From an uncultured Pedosphaera sp. (GTDB lineage: Bacteria > Verrucomicrobiota > Verrucomicrobiia > Limisphaerales > Pedosphaeraceae): DNA of 46,499 nucleotides. Under the pieces are notes generated by a model. It searched no databases. It saw only the letters and a list, made by a program, of their open reading frames with translations, and was not told where the DNA came from. A program made the translations under genes and the position numbers. Shown here piece after piece: positions 9,275 through 18,468 of the stretch (the stretch's first letter is position 1; each line of letters opens with the position of its first letter). Where the stretch lies: contig CAIYZC010000286.1 in assembly GCA_903930565.1 (NCBI GenBank), positions 1 to 46,499 on the forward strand, read 5' to 3'.

Positions 9275-10012
9275 ATGAAAAAGACCCTCGTCATAGTACC
9301 GACGTATAATGAACGCGACAACCTGCCGCTGCTGGCGAAACGGTTGTTGGCGCTGCCTGTTTCCATTGAACTGCTCGTGGTCGATGACAATTCCCCGGAT
9401 GGCACGGGGCAACTGGCCGATGAACTGGCCGCCCGGGAACCCCGCATCCATGTGCTTCACCGCACCAAAAAGCAGGGGCTGGGCCGAGCGTACTGCGCGG
9501 GCTTCGGCTGGGCTCTGGAGCGGGACTACGAGTTCGTCGTGCAAATGGATGGGGATTTCTCCCACAACCCGGACGACGTGCCCCGGTTGGTCGAGGCCGC
9601 CGCGGGCGCCGACCTGGCCCTCGGCTCCCGTTATTGCAACGGCATCCGCGTCATCAACTGGCCCCTCAGCCGCTTGATGCTCAGCAAGAGCGCTGCGGAA
9701 TATGTCCGTATCATTCTCGGCATGCCCTTCACGGATCCCACCGGCGGCTTCAAATGCTTCCGCCGCTCCGCCCTGCTCTCCATCCATTTGGACGACGTGC
9801 AGTCGAATGGCTACTGCTTCCAGATTGAAACCACCCACCGGGTGTGGCGCGACGGCATGAGGGTCGTGGAGGTCCCCATCATTTTCACCGACCGCTTCCA
9901 GGGCAACTCCAAGATGTCCGGCGGCATCGTCAGCGAAGCCCTTTGGCGCGTCTGGCGCCTGCTCATGCAAAACGGTTTCCGCCGCAGCCCCCGCAAGCCC
10001 GCCCGCGGTTAG
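9275..10012 (+). CDS. GT2 family glycosyltransferase, polyprenol-phosphate mannosyltransferase-like
   Basis: Start MKKTLVIVPTYNERDNLPLLAKRLLAL...LLVVDDNSPDGTGQLADEL...FVVQMDGDFSHNPDDVPRL...ITFTDR-like C-terminal region (VVEVPIIFTDRFQGNSKMS). Confidence 0.92.
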   Translation: MKKTLVIVPTYNERDNLPLLAKRLLALPVSIELLVVDDNSPDGTGQLADELAAREPRIHVLHRTKKQGLGRAYCAGFGWALERDYEFVVQMDGDFSHNPDDVPRLVEAAAGADLALGSRYCNGIRVINWPLSRLMLSKSAAEYVRIILGMPFTDPTGGFKCFRRSALLSIHLDDVQSNGYCFQIETTHRVWRDGMRVVEVPIIFTDRFQGNSKMSGGIVSEALWRVWRLLMQNGFRRSPRKPARG

Positions 10013-10401
10013 TCCCCCCTTCGGCTTTCCCGCCCCTTGGGTCGGCCGCGCTTCCGTCCGCCGCCCCCGCACCCGGGCCGGTGGCGGCAAACCGTCCCCC
10101 CCTTCCGCAGACCCGCCTGGACGGACCGTTTCCCCGGACGGAGGCCCTCCGCCGCGCCCCGGCTTCCCCGCCGCCGGTTTCCACCACGTTTTGCTATTCT
10201 GTTACATTCGTCACCCGTTTGCCATGGTTTGGTTGCCGAGATGTCAAACGTTCGCCACCACGCCTCCACAAACCCGCGAAAGACTGGCCACGCCAAAGTA
10301 TGGACCGGTTTCAGCGCGGCGGACGGTGTCGTCCGCCGCCCGGGCACACTTTGGCGGGCCGGCTGGGGAACCAGCCGCCGGAAACAACCGAACACAGAAC
10401 T

Positions 10402-13400
10402 ATGAACCGAAACCAATTCCATCAACCGGCCCGCGGCCGCGCCCTCCTCCGGGCGCTGGCGGGCTTGTCCGCCGCGGCGCTGTCCGCGCGCGCGGACCTC
10501 GTCTTCCTCGGCGTGGCCGCGGGTGACGCCACCAGCACTGACGCCATCCTCTGGACCCGCGCCGTGGACACCAACGCCCCCGCCGCCGTGGCTTTGACCG
10601 CCCAAGTCGCCACCGACCCGGCGATCACGGCCAACGTGCTGACCTTCCCGGTCAGCACCGACGCCACCAAGGATTACACCGCCAAAGTTGTGGCCACTGG
10701 TTTGACGGCCGGCACGAAGTATTATTACCAGTTCACGGCCGGCACGAACGCGAGCATCGTCGGCACCTTCAAGACGGCGCCCGCCCCGACGACGGCGGCC
10801 CCGGTGCATTTCGCCTTCAGCGGCGACTTGGACGGCCTGATGCGCCCGTACGTGGCCACGCACGATTTCAACCTGTATGGCTTGGATTTCTTTGTGTTCC
10901 TCGGCGACACGATTTATGAAACGGCCAGCACCGGTTCCCCGGCGGTGACCAGCACTGGCACGACGCCCGCGCCCTCGGCCACCGGCGCCACGCAGACGCA
11001 GTTGTTCAACGACTTCTCCAAGAAATACCGCGAGCAATTCCTGCCCGTGAACGTGGGCGGCCAAAATGGCCTGCAAACGCTGTTCGCCGCCCAGGGCAAC
11101 TACACGCTCTTGGACAACCACGAGCTGGGCAACAAGCAGTACATCAACGGCGGCGCCCCCGCCGGCGGCGCCGTGGGCGGCATGGCCTCAGGCGCGGGCG
11201 TGGATGCCCGGCAAGTGGCGAATGATGTCACCACGAACGGCCTGTTCATGAACCAGTCCACGGGCTTCCAGACGCTGGAACAGGTTTACCTGAACTACCA
11301 ACCCATTCGCGAGCGCGGTTTGATCAACACCGGCGGCGCGGATCCCCGCTCGGAAGGCACCCCGCAAACCTTTTTCGCCCAGCAGTGGGGCAAGAACGCC
11401 CTGTTCGTGAACGTGGATGACCGCACCTACCGCGACATCCGCATGAAGACGAGCAGCAACGCGGACGACACCGGCCCGCGCGGGGATAATCCCGCCCGCA
11501 CGATGCTCGGCGCCACGCAATTGGCTTGGCTGGAGCAGACCTTGCTGACCGCCCAGAGCAACCACGTGCCTTGGAAAATCGTCGCCGTCTCCTCCCCGAT
11601 CGACCAATTGGGTCCCATTGGCGGCGCCCTCTCCGGGGTTTACAACGGCGGCAACCCCGCCTACGCCCCGGTCGCCAGCGACGGCGGCAAATCATGGATC
11701 GGCCAATATCGCGCCGAACGCAACGCCCTGCTCAAGTTCATCGCGGACAACCACATCCTCAACGTGGTGTTCCTGTCCACCGATGACCACCAAAACCGCG
11801 TGAACGAGCTGCTCTACTCCACCAACAGCCAAACCGCGGTCCAGGCCACCTACGCCCGCGTGCCCGCCTGCTTCGAAATCGTCTGCGGCCCCATGGCCGC
11901 CACCGGCCCCGACTTGGTGACCAACCACACCTTCGCGAACAACAAGCTCATCGCCGACAGCCTCGCCGCCGCCCAGGTGGCCGCCGGCCTCGACCCGATC
12001 GGCCTGGACCCCAACTACCCCGGTTTGCACAACGTCACCCGTGAAAGCGACCCCGCCGCCGATTTCGTGCGCCAGCCCATCGACTTCTACTCCCCCGACA
12101 CCTTCAACTTCAACACCCTCGACATCAGCGCGGACGGCCGCACCTTGACGGTGAAAACCTTCGGCGTGAACTCCACGGCCGTGAACACCTTCGGCGAGTA
12201 TGATGCCGTCAACAACCCCATCCGCCAAATCCTGAGCTTCCAAGTCGATGCGGCGACGGATTTCGCCGGCATTGATCATATCATCCTGGTCTATCAGGAA
12301 AACTGGAGCTTTGACGCCCTCTACGGCAACTTCCCCGGCGCCAACGGGATTGCCAACGCCAGCGCCACCTCCTTGAACCAAATCGACCGCCTCACGGGCA
12401 ATCCCTTGAGCTCGCTGCCCGCTTACGACCCGGTCTCCCGGGCCATTCCCGTCCAAAACCCGCCCGTGCCGCTGAATCCGACGAACACGCCGGATGTGCG
12501 CTTCCTCGCGGATACCACCATGCCGAACGGCCCCATCATTGCGGGCTTGAACACCCTGCTGCCCTACGACCTCACGCCGTATCTCACCACCGCCGACTTG
12601 ACGGGCGACATCGTCCACCGCTATTGGCAGGAACAGTTCCAAATCAACGGCGGCGCGATGAACGAGTTCGTCACCTGGAGTGACAACCCGGGCTTGGTCA
12701 TGAGCCATTTCGACGCCACCCCCCTGCCGGAAGGCGTGCTCGCGCAACAGTACACCATGTGCGACAATTTCTTCCACTCGGCCTTCGGCGGTTCCTTCCT
12801 GAACCATCAGTTTCTGGTGGCCGCCCGTGCCCCGGTTTATCCGAACGCGGCGACCCTGTTGCCCACCGGCGTGGCCTTGCTCGACGGCCGCGGCGTTCTC
12901 CAATTGTCCAACGTGACCGGCCGCCTCGTGCGCGACGGCAACATCACCCCGATCGGCGGCGTGGTTTACGCCAACACCAACCTGGTATTCGATCAGAATT
13001 ACGCGGTGAACACGATTTACTCCACGAACCTGCCCGCCTCCGGCAACCCGGCCGCCCCGGCGCTGCTGCCCTCCCAGAACGACAGCGACCCGAACGACCC
13101 CGTCCGCCCCTACATCCCCACCATCGGTGATCGCATGGACGACGCCGGCGTGAGCTGGAAGTGGTACTCCGGCGGCTGGAATGACGCGGTGCTCAGCTCC
13201 CCCGCCAACCCGGCGCACTTCGGCGTGACCCTCACGAATGTGAGCCCGCTGTTCCAATGGCACCACCAGGCCTTCGCGTTCTACGATCATTACGCCCCCT
13301 GGACCAACGGCGTGCCCAACGCCCGTTCCGCCGCCCACCTGCAGGACGAGCAGAACTTCTTCAGCGACGTGGCGAGCAACACCCTCCCCTCCGTCTGCTT

Positions 13401-14016
13401 CATCAAGCCGCTCGGCCCCGACAACGAGCACCCCGGCTACGCCTCCCTCCTCCGCGGCCAGTTGCACGTGTCCAACATCGTCGCCGCCGTCCAGGCGAAT
13501 CCCGCCCTCTGGGCGCACACCGCGATCATCATCACTTACGACGAGCACGGCGGCCGTTGGGACCACGTCACGCCCCCCGTCCGCGACCTCTGGGGCCCCG
13601 GCGCCCGCGTGCCCGGCATCATCATCTCGCCCCTGGGCCGGACCAACTGCGTGGACCACAACCAATACGAAACCCTGTCCATCCTGAGCACGATCGAAAC
13701 CCGCTTCGGCCTCCAACCGTTGACCGCGGTGGACGCCAACGCGCCCACCTTCGCCCCCGCGTTCAATCCCGCCCTCGCGTCCGTGCCCGAGGCCGTCAGC
13801 GCCGCCCCGCAAATCAACGCCGTCAAGAATGCGGGCGTCGTCACGCTCACCTGGCAGCCCGGCTTCGGCAGCTTTGTGCTCCAAGCCCAAACCAACTCGC
13901 TCACCACCGGAATCAGCGGTAACTGGTCCGTGGTGCCCGGGGTGACCAACAACTCCTACACCCTCCCGGTCGATCCCGCGCAGCCCGCGGTGTTCTACCG
14001 CTTGGTGCGTCCGTAA
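10402..14016 (+). CDS. Exported bifunctional phosphatase: PhoD-like alkaline phosphatase domain fused to a phosphoesterase (AcpA/phospholipase C-type) domain
   Basis: Start MNRNQFHQPARGRALL (signal-like). PhoD part: VFLGVAAGDATSTDAILWTR, FVFLGDTIYE, TLLDNHELGN, STDDHQNRV. Second part: IDHIILVYQENWSFDALYGNFPGANG, GDRMDDAGVSWKWYSGGW, IIITYDEHGGRWDHVTPP, DHNQYETLSILSTIETRFGL. Junction near 12240. Confidence 0.88.
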   Translation: MNRNQFHQPARGRALLRALAGLSAAALSARADLVFLGVAAGDATSTDAILWTRAVDTNAPAAVALTAQVATDPAITANVLTFPVSTDATKDYTAKVVATGLTAGTKYYYQFTAGTNASIVGTFKTAPAPTTAAPVHFAFSGDLDGLMRPYVATHDFNLYGLDFFVFLGDTIYETASTGSPAVTSTGTTPAPSATGATQTQLFNDFSKKYREQFLPVNVGGQNGLQTLFAAQGNYTLLDNHELGNKQYINGGAPAGGAVGGMASGAGVDARQVANDVTTNGLFMNQSTGFQTLEQVYLNYQPIRERGLINTGGADPRSEGTPQTFFAQQWGKNALFVNVDDRTYRDIRMKTSSNADDTGPRGDNPARTMLGATQLAWLEQTLLTAQSNHVPWKIVAVSSPIDQLGPIGGALSGVYNGGNPAYAPVASDGGKSWIGQYRAERNALLKFIADNHILNVVFLSTDDHQNRVNELLYSTNSQTAVQATYARVPACFEIVCGPMAATGPDLVTNHTFANNKLIADSLAAAQVAAGLDPIGLDPNYPGLHNVTRESDPAADFVRQPIDFYSPDTFNFNTLDISADGRTLTVKTFGVNSTAVNTFGEYDAVNNPIRQILSFQVDAATDFAGIDHIILVYQENWSFDALYGNFPGANGIANASATSLNQIDRLTGNPLSSLPAYDPVSRAIPVQNPPVPLNPTNTPDVRFLADTTMPNGPIIAGLNTLLPYDLTPYLTTADLTGDIVHRYWQEQFQINGGAMNEFVTWSDNPGLVMSHFDATPLPEGVLAQQYTMCDNFFHSAFGGSFLNHQFLVAARAPVYPNAATLLPTGVALLDGRGVLQLSNVTGRLVRDGNITPIGGVVYANTNLVFDQNYAVNTIYSTNLPASGNPAAPALLPSQNDSDPNDPVRPYIPTIGDRMDDAGVSWKWYSGGWNDAVLSSPANPAHFGVTLTNVSPLFQWHHQAFAFYDHYAPWTNGVPNARSAAHLQDEQNFFSDVASNTLPSVCFIKPLGPDNEHPGYASLLRGQLHVSNIVAAVQANPALWAHTAIIITYDEHGGRWDHVTPPVRDLWGPGARVPGIIISPLGRTNCVDHNQYETLSILSTIETRFGLQPLTAVDANAPTFAPAFNPALASVPEAVSAAPQINAVKNAGVVTLTWQPGFGSFVLQAQTNSLTTGISGNWSVVPGVTNNSYTLPVDPAQPAVFYRLVRP

Positions 14017-14039
14017 TCCGCCCTCCCTGACCGTGCGCA

Positions 14040-14079
14040 ACCGCGCGTCGGCCCTCCGGCCGGCGCGCGGTCTTTTTTT
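14040..14079 (+). terminator. Rho-independent terminator of the phosphatase fusion gene
   Basis: ACCGCGCGtCGGCC-CTCC-GGCCGgCGCGCGGT followed by CTTTTTTT. Confidence 0.82.
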
Positions 14080-14080
14080 G

Positions 14081-14410
14081 TCAAGTGCCCGTCGGCGCGA
14101 ATGGTCCCGTCCCCTTGTAAATGAGCCAACCGACCCGCTCGATGTGTTCGTGCAAGGCGGGCAGGCGCACCTGCTCGAAAACCACAACGTCGAAAAGATA
14201 GGGCAGCGGCAATTCGTCCAACTCGGCGGCGATGGCGGCGGCCCCCAGTTCGTTCAACTCCCCCGACAGCGCCAGATCGACATCCGACCACGGTTTGTGC
14301 GTGCCCTTGGCCCGGGAACCAAACAGCCTGACCGCCCGCACCTCGGGATGCGCGCCAAATACTCGTCCGAGCAGACCAACTTCGAGTTCGGTCAATCCCG
14401 GCGGAGTCAT
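14081..14410 (-). CDS. MNT-type nucleotidyltransferase (putative antitoxin of a HEPN/MNT pair)
   Basis: Start MTPPGLTELEVGLLGRVFGAHPEVRAVRLFGSRAKGTHKPWSDVDLALSG: GSxAkG...SDvDL minimal nucleotidyltransferase motif. Confidence 0.88.
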   Translation of the reverse strand: MTPPGLTELEVGLLGRVFGAHPEVRAVRLFGSRAKGTHKPWSDVDLALSGELNELGAAAIAAELDELPLPYLFDVVVFEQVRLPALHEHIERVGWLIYKGTGPFAPTGT

Positions 14411-14820
14411 GCGGAACTCCTTTGCCGGCAATAGGTGTGGAACTCGCGCAGCGCCGGCAAATAACGTTCGGCGATCGCCGCCGGCACCTCGGCCAAGAGC
14501 GCCGCATTGTAAAGATGCGCGATCTGAGTTCGGTGCTCCAGCATGGCAATCCAGGTCGCGCCGTCGGTCAGCACGCGGGCCGCGAAACCTTGCTTGATCA
14601 CGTTCCGCGGCGCGACCGGGTTCAAGTCCAGGCCGATGGCTTCGAGATGGTCTTGCAGCGTCTTCCACGCGAGTTCGAAGGTGTATTCAAAGCGATGCAC
14701 CACGCCTTCTTGTTCCAAAGGCGACAATTCCTCGACGGGTACCTTCAACGCTGCTCCCAGCAGCGTCAAGGCACGGTCGAAATTATCCAACCTTTGTTGC
14801 CAACGGATGTCCGAACTCAT
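14407..14820 (-). CDS. HEPN / nucleotidyltransferase substrate-binding protein (HI0074-like)
   Basis: Start MSSDIRWQQRLDNFDRALTLLGAAL...LEQEGVVHRFEYTFELAWKTLQDHLEAIG...PRNVIKQGF...WIAMLEHRTQIAHLYN: Rx4H HEPN motif. ATGA overlap with the MNT gene. Confidence 0.87.
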   Translation of the reverse strand: MSSDIRWQQRLDNFDRALTLLGAALKVPVEELSPLEQEGVVHRFEYTFELAWKTLQDHLEAIGLDLNPVAPRNVIKQGFAARVLTDGATWIAMLEHRTQIAHLYNAALLAEVPAAIAERYLPALREFHTYCRQRSSA

Positions 14821-15054
14821 CCGGGAAATATATGCCGAAGGAACCATTGGGCGAGCCAATTTGTCCCCCTCCGGAATCACCCGGCCGCACATTGCGCAAA
14901 TGGTGTCCCCGCGTTGGTCGGTCTTGCCCTGCCGCCGCCTGGTTCGGGGGGAGGCCATTTCGGACCGCAAAGCGGCGGGAATGCTTCCGAGGATTGGGCG
15001 ACCGCCGGGCTGGAAAGCAGGCCGCGCATTTTGCCGGTGCCGCGCTCAAGCAAA

Positions 15055-15087
15055 CCCGCCCGGCGGAGTCGGAATCCGCCGGGCGGG
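15055..15087 (-). terminator. GC-rich hairpin (terminator-like) downstream of porin A
   Basis: CCCGCCCGGCGGA-gtcggaa-TCCGCCGGGCGGG. On the minus strand followed by TTTGCTT, so only a weak T-tract. Near-identical copy at 18374-18406. Confidence 0.6.
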
Positions 15088-15092
15088 ACCGG

Positions 15093-15131
15093 GCCGGGGT
15101 GGCGCGGTCAACCCGACCGGCCAACCCCGGC
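15093..15131 (-). ncRNA. 3'UTR hairpin of porin A (duplicated RNA structure element)
   Basis: GCCGGGGT GGC gc GGTC aaccc GACC g GCC a ACCCCGGC. Structure kept in the copy at 18413-18452. Confidence 0.5.
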
Positions 15132-15147
15132 TTGATGAACCGCACGA

Positions 15148-16713
15148 TTAGAAGTGATAGGTGACGTCCGTCGCCAGGGTGACCTGGCTCTTCCGGGTGT
15201 AGTTGTCAAAACTCGGCTGTTGGAACGAGTGTTCAAAGCGGATTTCCGGGCGGAGCACCAGCAGTTTGTTGGCCCACCAGGTGATGCCCACGGACCCTTC
15301 GTAGTACGAAGTGGAGGCGCCCGTGCGGGCGCCCGCGGGATCATCATACCACTCGTTGCGGATGGTCAGAAACGCGTTGTCCGCGAGCCGACGCATCGTA
15401 TAGTTCAAGATGCCGCCCTCGGAGACAAACCCGCCGTGGGAGGGAAAGAATCCATCCTGATAAGGCACCTGGTAGGTGGGAGCGGTGGAGGCGTTCTTGG
15501 TGTACATGAACTGACCTTCGAACGTGGTCCACCATTTCTCATTGAACTTGTGCGTGTAGCTGGCGATCGACTCCTGGAGGTTGTTGTACCCGAAGTTGCC
15601 GTTGTTCAAGGAATTCATCCCGGCGTACCACGAATCGTGCCCGCCCGAGGAGATCCATTGGATCATCAACGAACCGGTGACCTGGCGGCCCACGTCGTTC
15701 TGCCACGGGGCGATGTCCACGCCGTCCGCGATGCCCGCCTGCACGGTCCAGTTCGCGTTTAATTTGGTGGTCGTCCACAGGCCCCACATGGTGTAGTTGT
15801 CGAACCCGTAAAGGATGGAATGGCTGGCCATCAGGTTGTTCGGCGCGAGCTGTTGTTCGATGTCCGGCTCCGAGATGATGCGGCCCAGGATGATGTTCAT
15901 GCCCTGGGCGACCCAGGGGATGTATACGTTCGCGTACATCATCGGCAGGTCATAGCCGTAGTAGTTGTTGCGGATCACCGGGTTGGCGGTGGTCTGCGAG
16001 CTCACATTGTTCCCATACAACTGGTTGCTGAGGAAACCACGGGTGCTCATGAACCGGTAGTCCAAACCGTAAACGCCGGCGAAACGGAAACCCCAATCGA
16101 CGTGGTCGGTCTGGCTCTCGTCGGCCATCCGTTCCAAATAGAGCACGAATTGCTCCTGCTCCACCCGGTTGGGGCGTTCGTCATAGATCTCCGGAAAATT
16201 CGCGGCTTGGCCCTTGGCCGTGTTCCGCGACGTGCTCAGGTTCCCGCTGATGGTTTCCCAACCATACAATTGGATGCGGCTGTCATACCAAGCCTTGCCG
16301 CCGGGGCCGTCATAAATGGCCTGCATCAAGGGATACGGGTTGTCACGCAAGGCGCCGGGATCGCCGATCACGTTCGGTCCCCCGCCAATCTGCCAGTCAC
16401 CTGTGGGGAACGGGGGGCCGTCAAACGGTTGGGGCCCGATGCGCCGGGGCGGCGGAGGCGGGTCACCGGGCTTGGGGGCCGTGTAAACGGCATTGCCGTT
16501 CTGCTCGGCAAACGCTTCATTCAAACGCTTGAAAAAGCCCTTGTCGGCTTTCTTGCCGTAGGGCTGCGCAGCCGCGGCGGGCGGGGCGTTCGTGCCGGGT
16601 TCGGCCGCGGGCGCGGGCGCGCCCAGGCTAACCAGCCCGAGGGCCGCCAGCCCAAGGGTCCAACCCTTCAGCGGAGATTTGTTGGTGTTCGGTTTGATAG
16701 GTATCCTTTTCAT
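15148..16713 (-). CDS. Outer-membrane beta-barrel protein (BBP2-like porin), paralog A
   Basis: Start MKRIPIKPNTNKSPLKGWTLGLAALGLVSLGAPAPAAE (signal peptide). NWTVQAGIADGVDIAPWQNDVGRQVTGSLMIQW...NFGYNNLQESIASYTHKFNEKWWTTFEGQFMY...LRPEIRFEHSFQQ; terminal VTYHF. Confidence 0.85.
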   Translation of the reverse strand: MKRIPIKPNTNKSPLKGWTLGLAALGLVSLGAPAPAAEPGTNAPPAAAAQPYGKKADKGFFKRLNEAFAEQNGNAVYTAPKPGDPPPPPRRIGPQPFDGPPFPTGDWQIGGGPNVIGDPGALRDNPYPLMQAIYDGPGGKAWYDSRIQLYGWETISGNLSTSRNTAKGQAANFPEIYDERPNRVEQEQFVLYLERMADESQTDHVDWGFRFAGVYGLDYRFMSTRGFLSNQLYGNNVSSQTTANPVIRNNYYGYDLPMMYANVYIPWVAQGMNIILGRIISEPDIEQQLAPNNLMASHSILYGFDNYTMWGLWTTTKLNANWTVQAGIADGVDIAPWQNDVGRQVTGSLMIQWISSGGHDSWYAGMNSLNNGNFGYNNLQESIASYTHKFNEKWWTTFEGQFMYTKNASTAPTYQVPYQDGFFPSHGGFVSEGGILNYTMRRLADNAFLTIRNEWYDDPAGARTGASTSYYEGSVGITWWANKLLVLRPEIRFEHSFQQPSFDNYTRKSQVTLATDVTYHF

Positions 16714-17525
16714 TCCCGTGGCGGGAGGTGGTTGTGTTTTCGATTGGATGGACTGCTTCCCCGAGCCGATGCCGGTGAAAAGCAGTACCGTCATATAAAC
16801 GCCCCCAGCCTGCCCCGGTCGACCGGGAGTTCTCTAATCAAAAGTAGGGGTAAAAGCGTTAATAGTTTGTAAAAACGGCGGGACGGCTTGCGGGCGGATC
16901 GGGACCGAAGGCGGTCTTCAGGGCCGCGATCAACCCGGGATCCGGGAATCCAAACGGCTCCGGAACCCGCCGTGGGCGCCGGAGCGGCCGGCCGGACAGT
17001 TCCCTGAGGAAGTGCCCATCGTGCGGGTGAAGCATTCGTAGTCAGCCATTGCCACGCCCCCCCGGGGACGGACCGAGTTCCCGGGAAACTCGCGAATTCT
17101 TTTCCGCTTTGGATGTCGGGCCGCAAACCAGGAGAACTGCGACCTCAAAAATTCCTCAATGGCCCGCTGGTGCCCCCGAGATTGGAAGCGTTCCTCCGGG
17201 AGCAGGAATCGGCCATCCGGACTTTTGCGCGCGGGGTTGAGCAATGGCCGAGCGGTGCCCGTAGCCGGCTGGTTTTGGGAATTAAGCGCTGGACGCACTC
17301 CGGGTGGCGGGGGGGCGCCACCGGCCCGCCACGGGTTGGTCGGAACCGAAGCCCGGCGGGAGAAACCCCACCCGGGTTTACGAAGCCCCCCAGGGGACGG
17401 GGATAACAACGAGGGCCACCAAAGGTAGGCACACCGGCTAAACTGCAAAAACCCCTCCGCCTTGCCCGGAAGACCGCACCAGGCTGGCAATTTCAGCCCG
17501 CAAGCACGCCGGGCAGCCAGTTTCC

Positions 17526-18332
17526 TCAATGATGGATCATCGGGCTGGGCATGGCGCGAATTTTGTCCCCGGGCTTGTCCGCCTTTTCCCGGCGCTGGCC
17601 AGCCTGGCGGGCGGCAATTTCGGACAACAACGCCTCGACGCTGCTGTACTTGGTGAATTCCTCGGGCGGTTGGAACAAGTGCGGTGACAATTGCTCCAGG
17701 CGCAGGTCGGCCAAGTCCAAAGTATAAGGGGCGTTGGTGTCCCGCGCCTTGATGCGGACGGGAAAATCCCCGAAATCATTGGCGCAGAATACTTTGTATT
17801 TGTCCGCCGCCCCCGTGTTCAGCAGCACGGTAACTTCGGTGGGCCGGGCGGGATGGCCGTTCACGGGGGCGGCCGCACTACCCGCGGAGGTCTCCTCCGT
17901 GGCGACAATATTCGTGATCAGGCCCGGGGCCGAAAACGGCGCGTAGCCCTGCAGCGCCTCATGCACCAGGTAGCCGCGCCGCTGGACGACATCCCACAAA
18001 AAGATCTCTTTGCCATTGCCCGGGGCGTAAAGGAGTTTGCTCCCCTGGCCGAGGAGGCGGTCGGGGTTGCGGCCGGCCGGCCGGTTGGTGCCCGATTCCG
18101 TCACCACGAGGTGCGCGCTGAAGCCGTTGGTGTACAGCAGCAAGGCCGTGGCGGACCCCGTCAGAAAAGCGGGCGGCTTGGCGGCCTCGAAATCCGCCAT
18201 CAAATCAATGTTGGCCGAGGGGCCGGCCGCACAACCGGCCAAGGTGGCCAAGCCCAGCGCCGCGGCGAGATTTCGTCCATGTTGGACGCAAAAGGCGGCC
18301 GTCCGCCGACCGCAAGTGTGCCAGAAATTCAT
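17526..18332 (-). CDS. Putative lipoprotein of unknown function
   Basis: 268 aa with a lipobox-like LATLAGC near the N-terminus; coherent C-terminal region (KYKVFCANDFGDFPVRIKARDTNAPYTLDLADLRLEQLSPHLFQPPEEFTKYSSVEALLSEIAARQ). Confidence 0.7.
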   Translation of the reverse strand: MNFWHTCGRRTAAFCVQHGRNLAAALGLATLAGCAAGPSANIDLMADFEAAKPPAFLTGSATALLLYTNGFSAHLVVTESGTNRPAGRNPDRLLGQGSKLLYAPGNGKEIFLWDVVQRRGYLVHEALQGYAPFSAPGLITNIVATEETSAGSAAAPVNGHPARPTEVTVLLNTGAADKYKVFCANDFGDFPVRIKARDTNAPYTLDLADLRLEQLSPHLFQPPEEFTKYSSVEALLSEIAARQAGQRREKADKPGDKIRAMPSPMIHH

Positions 18333-18373
18333 ACTTCAGTTTGCCAGTACGACCCGTCCGGTTCAAAAGAAAT

Positions 18374-18406
18374 CCCGCCCGGCGGGGTCGGAATCCGCCG
18401 GGCGGG
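18374..18406 (-). terminator. Terminator hairpin downstream of porin B
   Basis: CCCGCCCGGCGG...TCCGCCGGGCGGG. On the minus strand followed by ATTTCTTTT. Copy of 15055-15087. Confidence 0.7.
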
Positions 18407-18412
18407 ACAAGG

Positions 18413-18452
18413 TCCGGGGGCGGCGCGGTCAACGGGACCGGCCACCCCCGGA
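18413..18452 (-). ncRNA. 3'UTR hairpin of porin B (second copy of the duplicated RNA element)
   Basis: TCCGGGGG c GGC gc GGTC aacgg GACC g GCC a CCCCCGGA. Pairs are preserved by compensatory changes relative to 15093-15131. Confidence 0.5.
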
Positions 18453-18468
18453 TTGCTAACCATGAGGA

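Noticed and set aside
10195-10216. Pho-box-like TGTTACATTCGTCAC upstream of the phosphatase fusion
   Set aside because: Half-sites are 9 bp apart rather than the expected 11 and match weakly; not enough to claim PhoB control.
11692-14187. 831-aa minus-strand ORF
   Set aside because: Fully antisense to the phosphatase fusion, whose motifs are clear; composition (GVGRGG/VAGGGQVRG) is typical of complementary-frame artefacts.
14821-14970. N-terminal extension of the HEPN ORF with CAMCGRVIPEGDKL (zinc-finger-like)
   Set aside because: Only one CxxC; the HEPN fold starts at MSSDIRW (14820). Probably untranslated or a chance motif, though homologs should be checked.
16930-17529. 199-aa minus-strand ORF between porin A and the lipoprotein
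   Set aside because: No recognisable domain; Arg/Pro-rich composition resembles other non-coding frames. Treated as intergenic.
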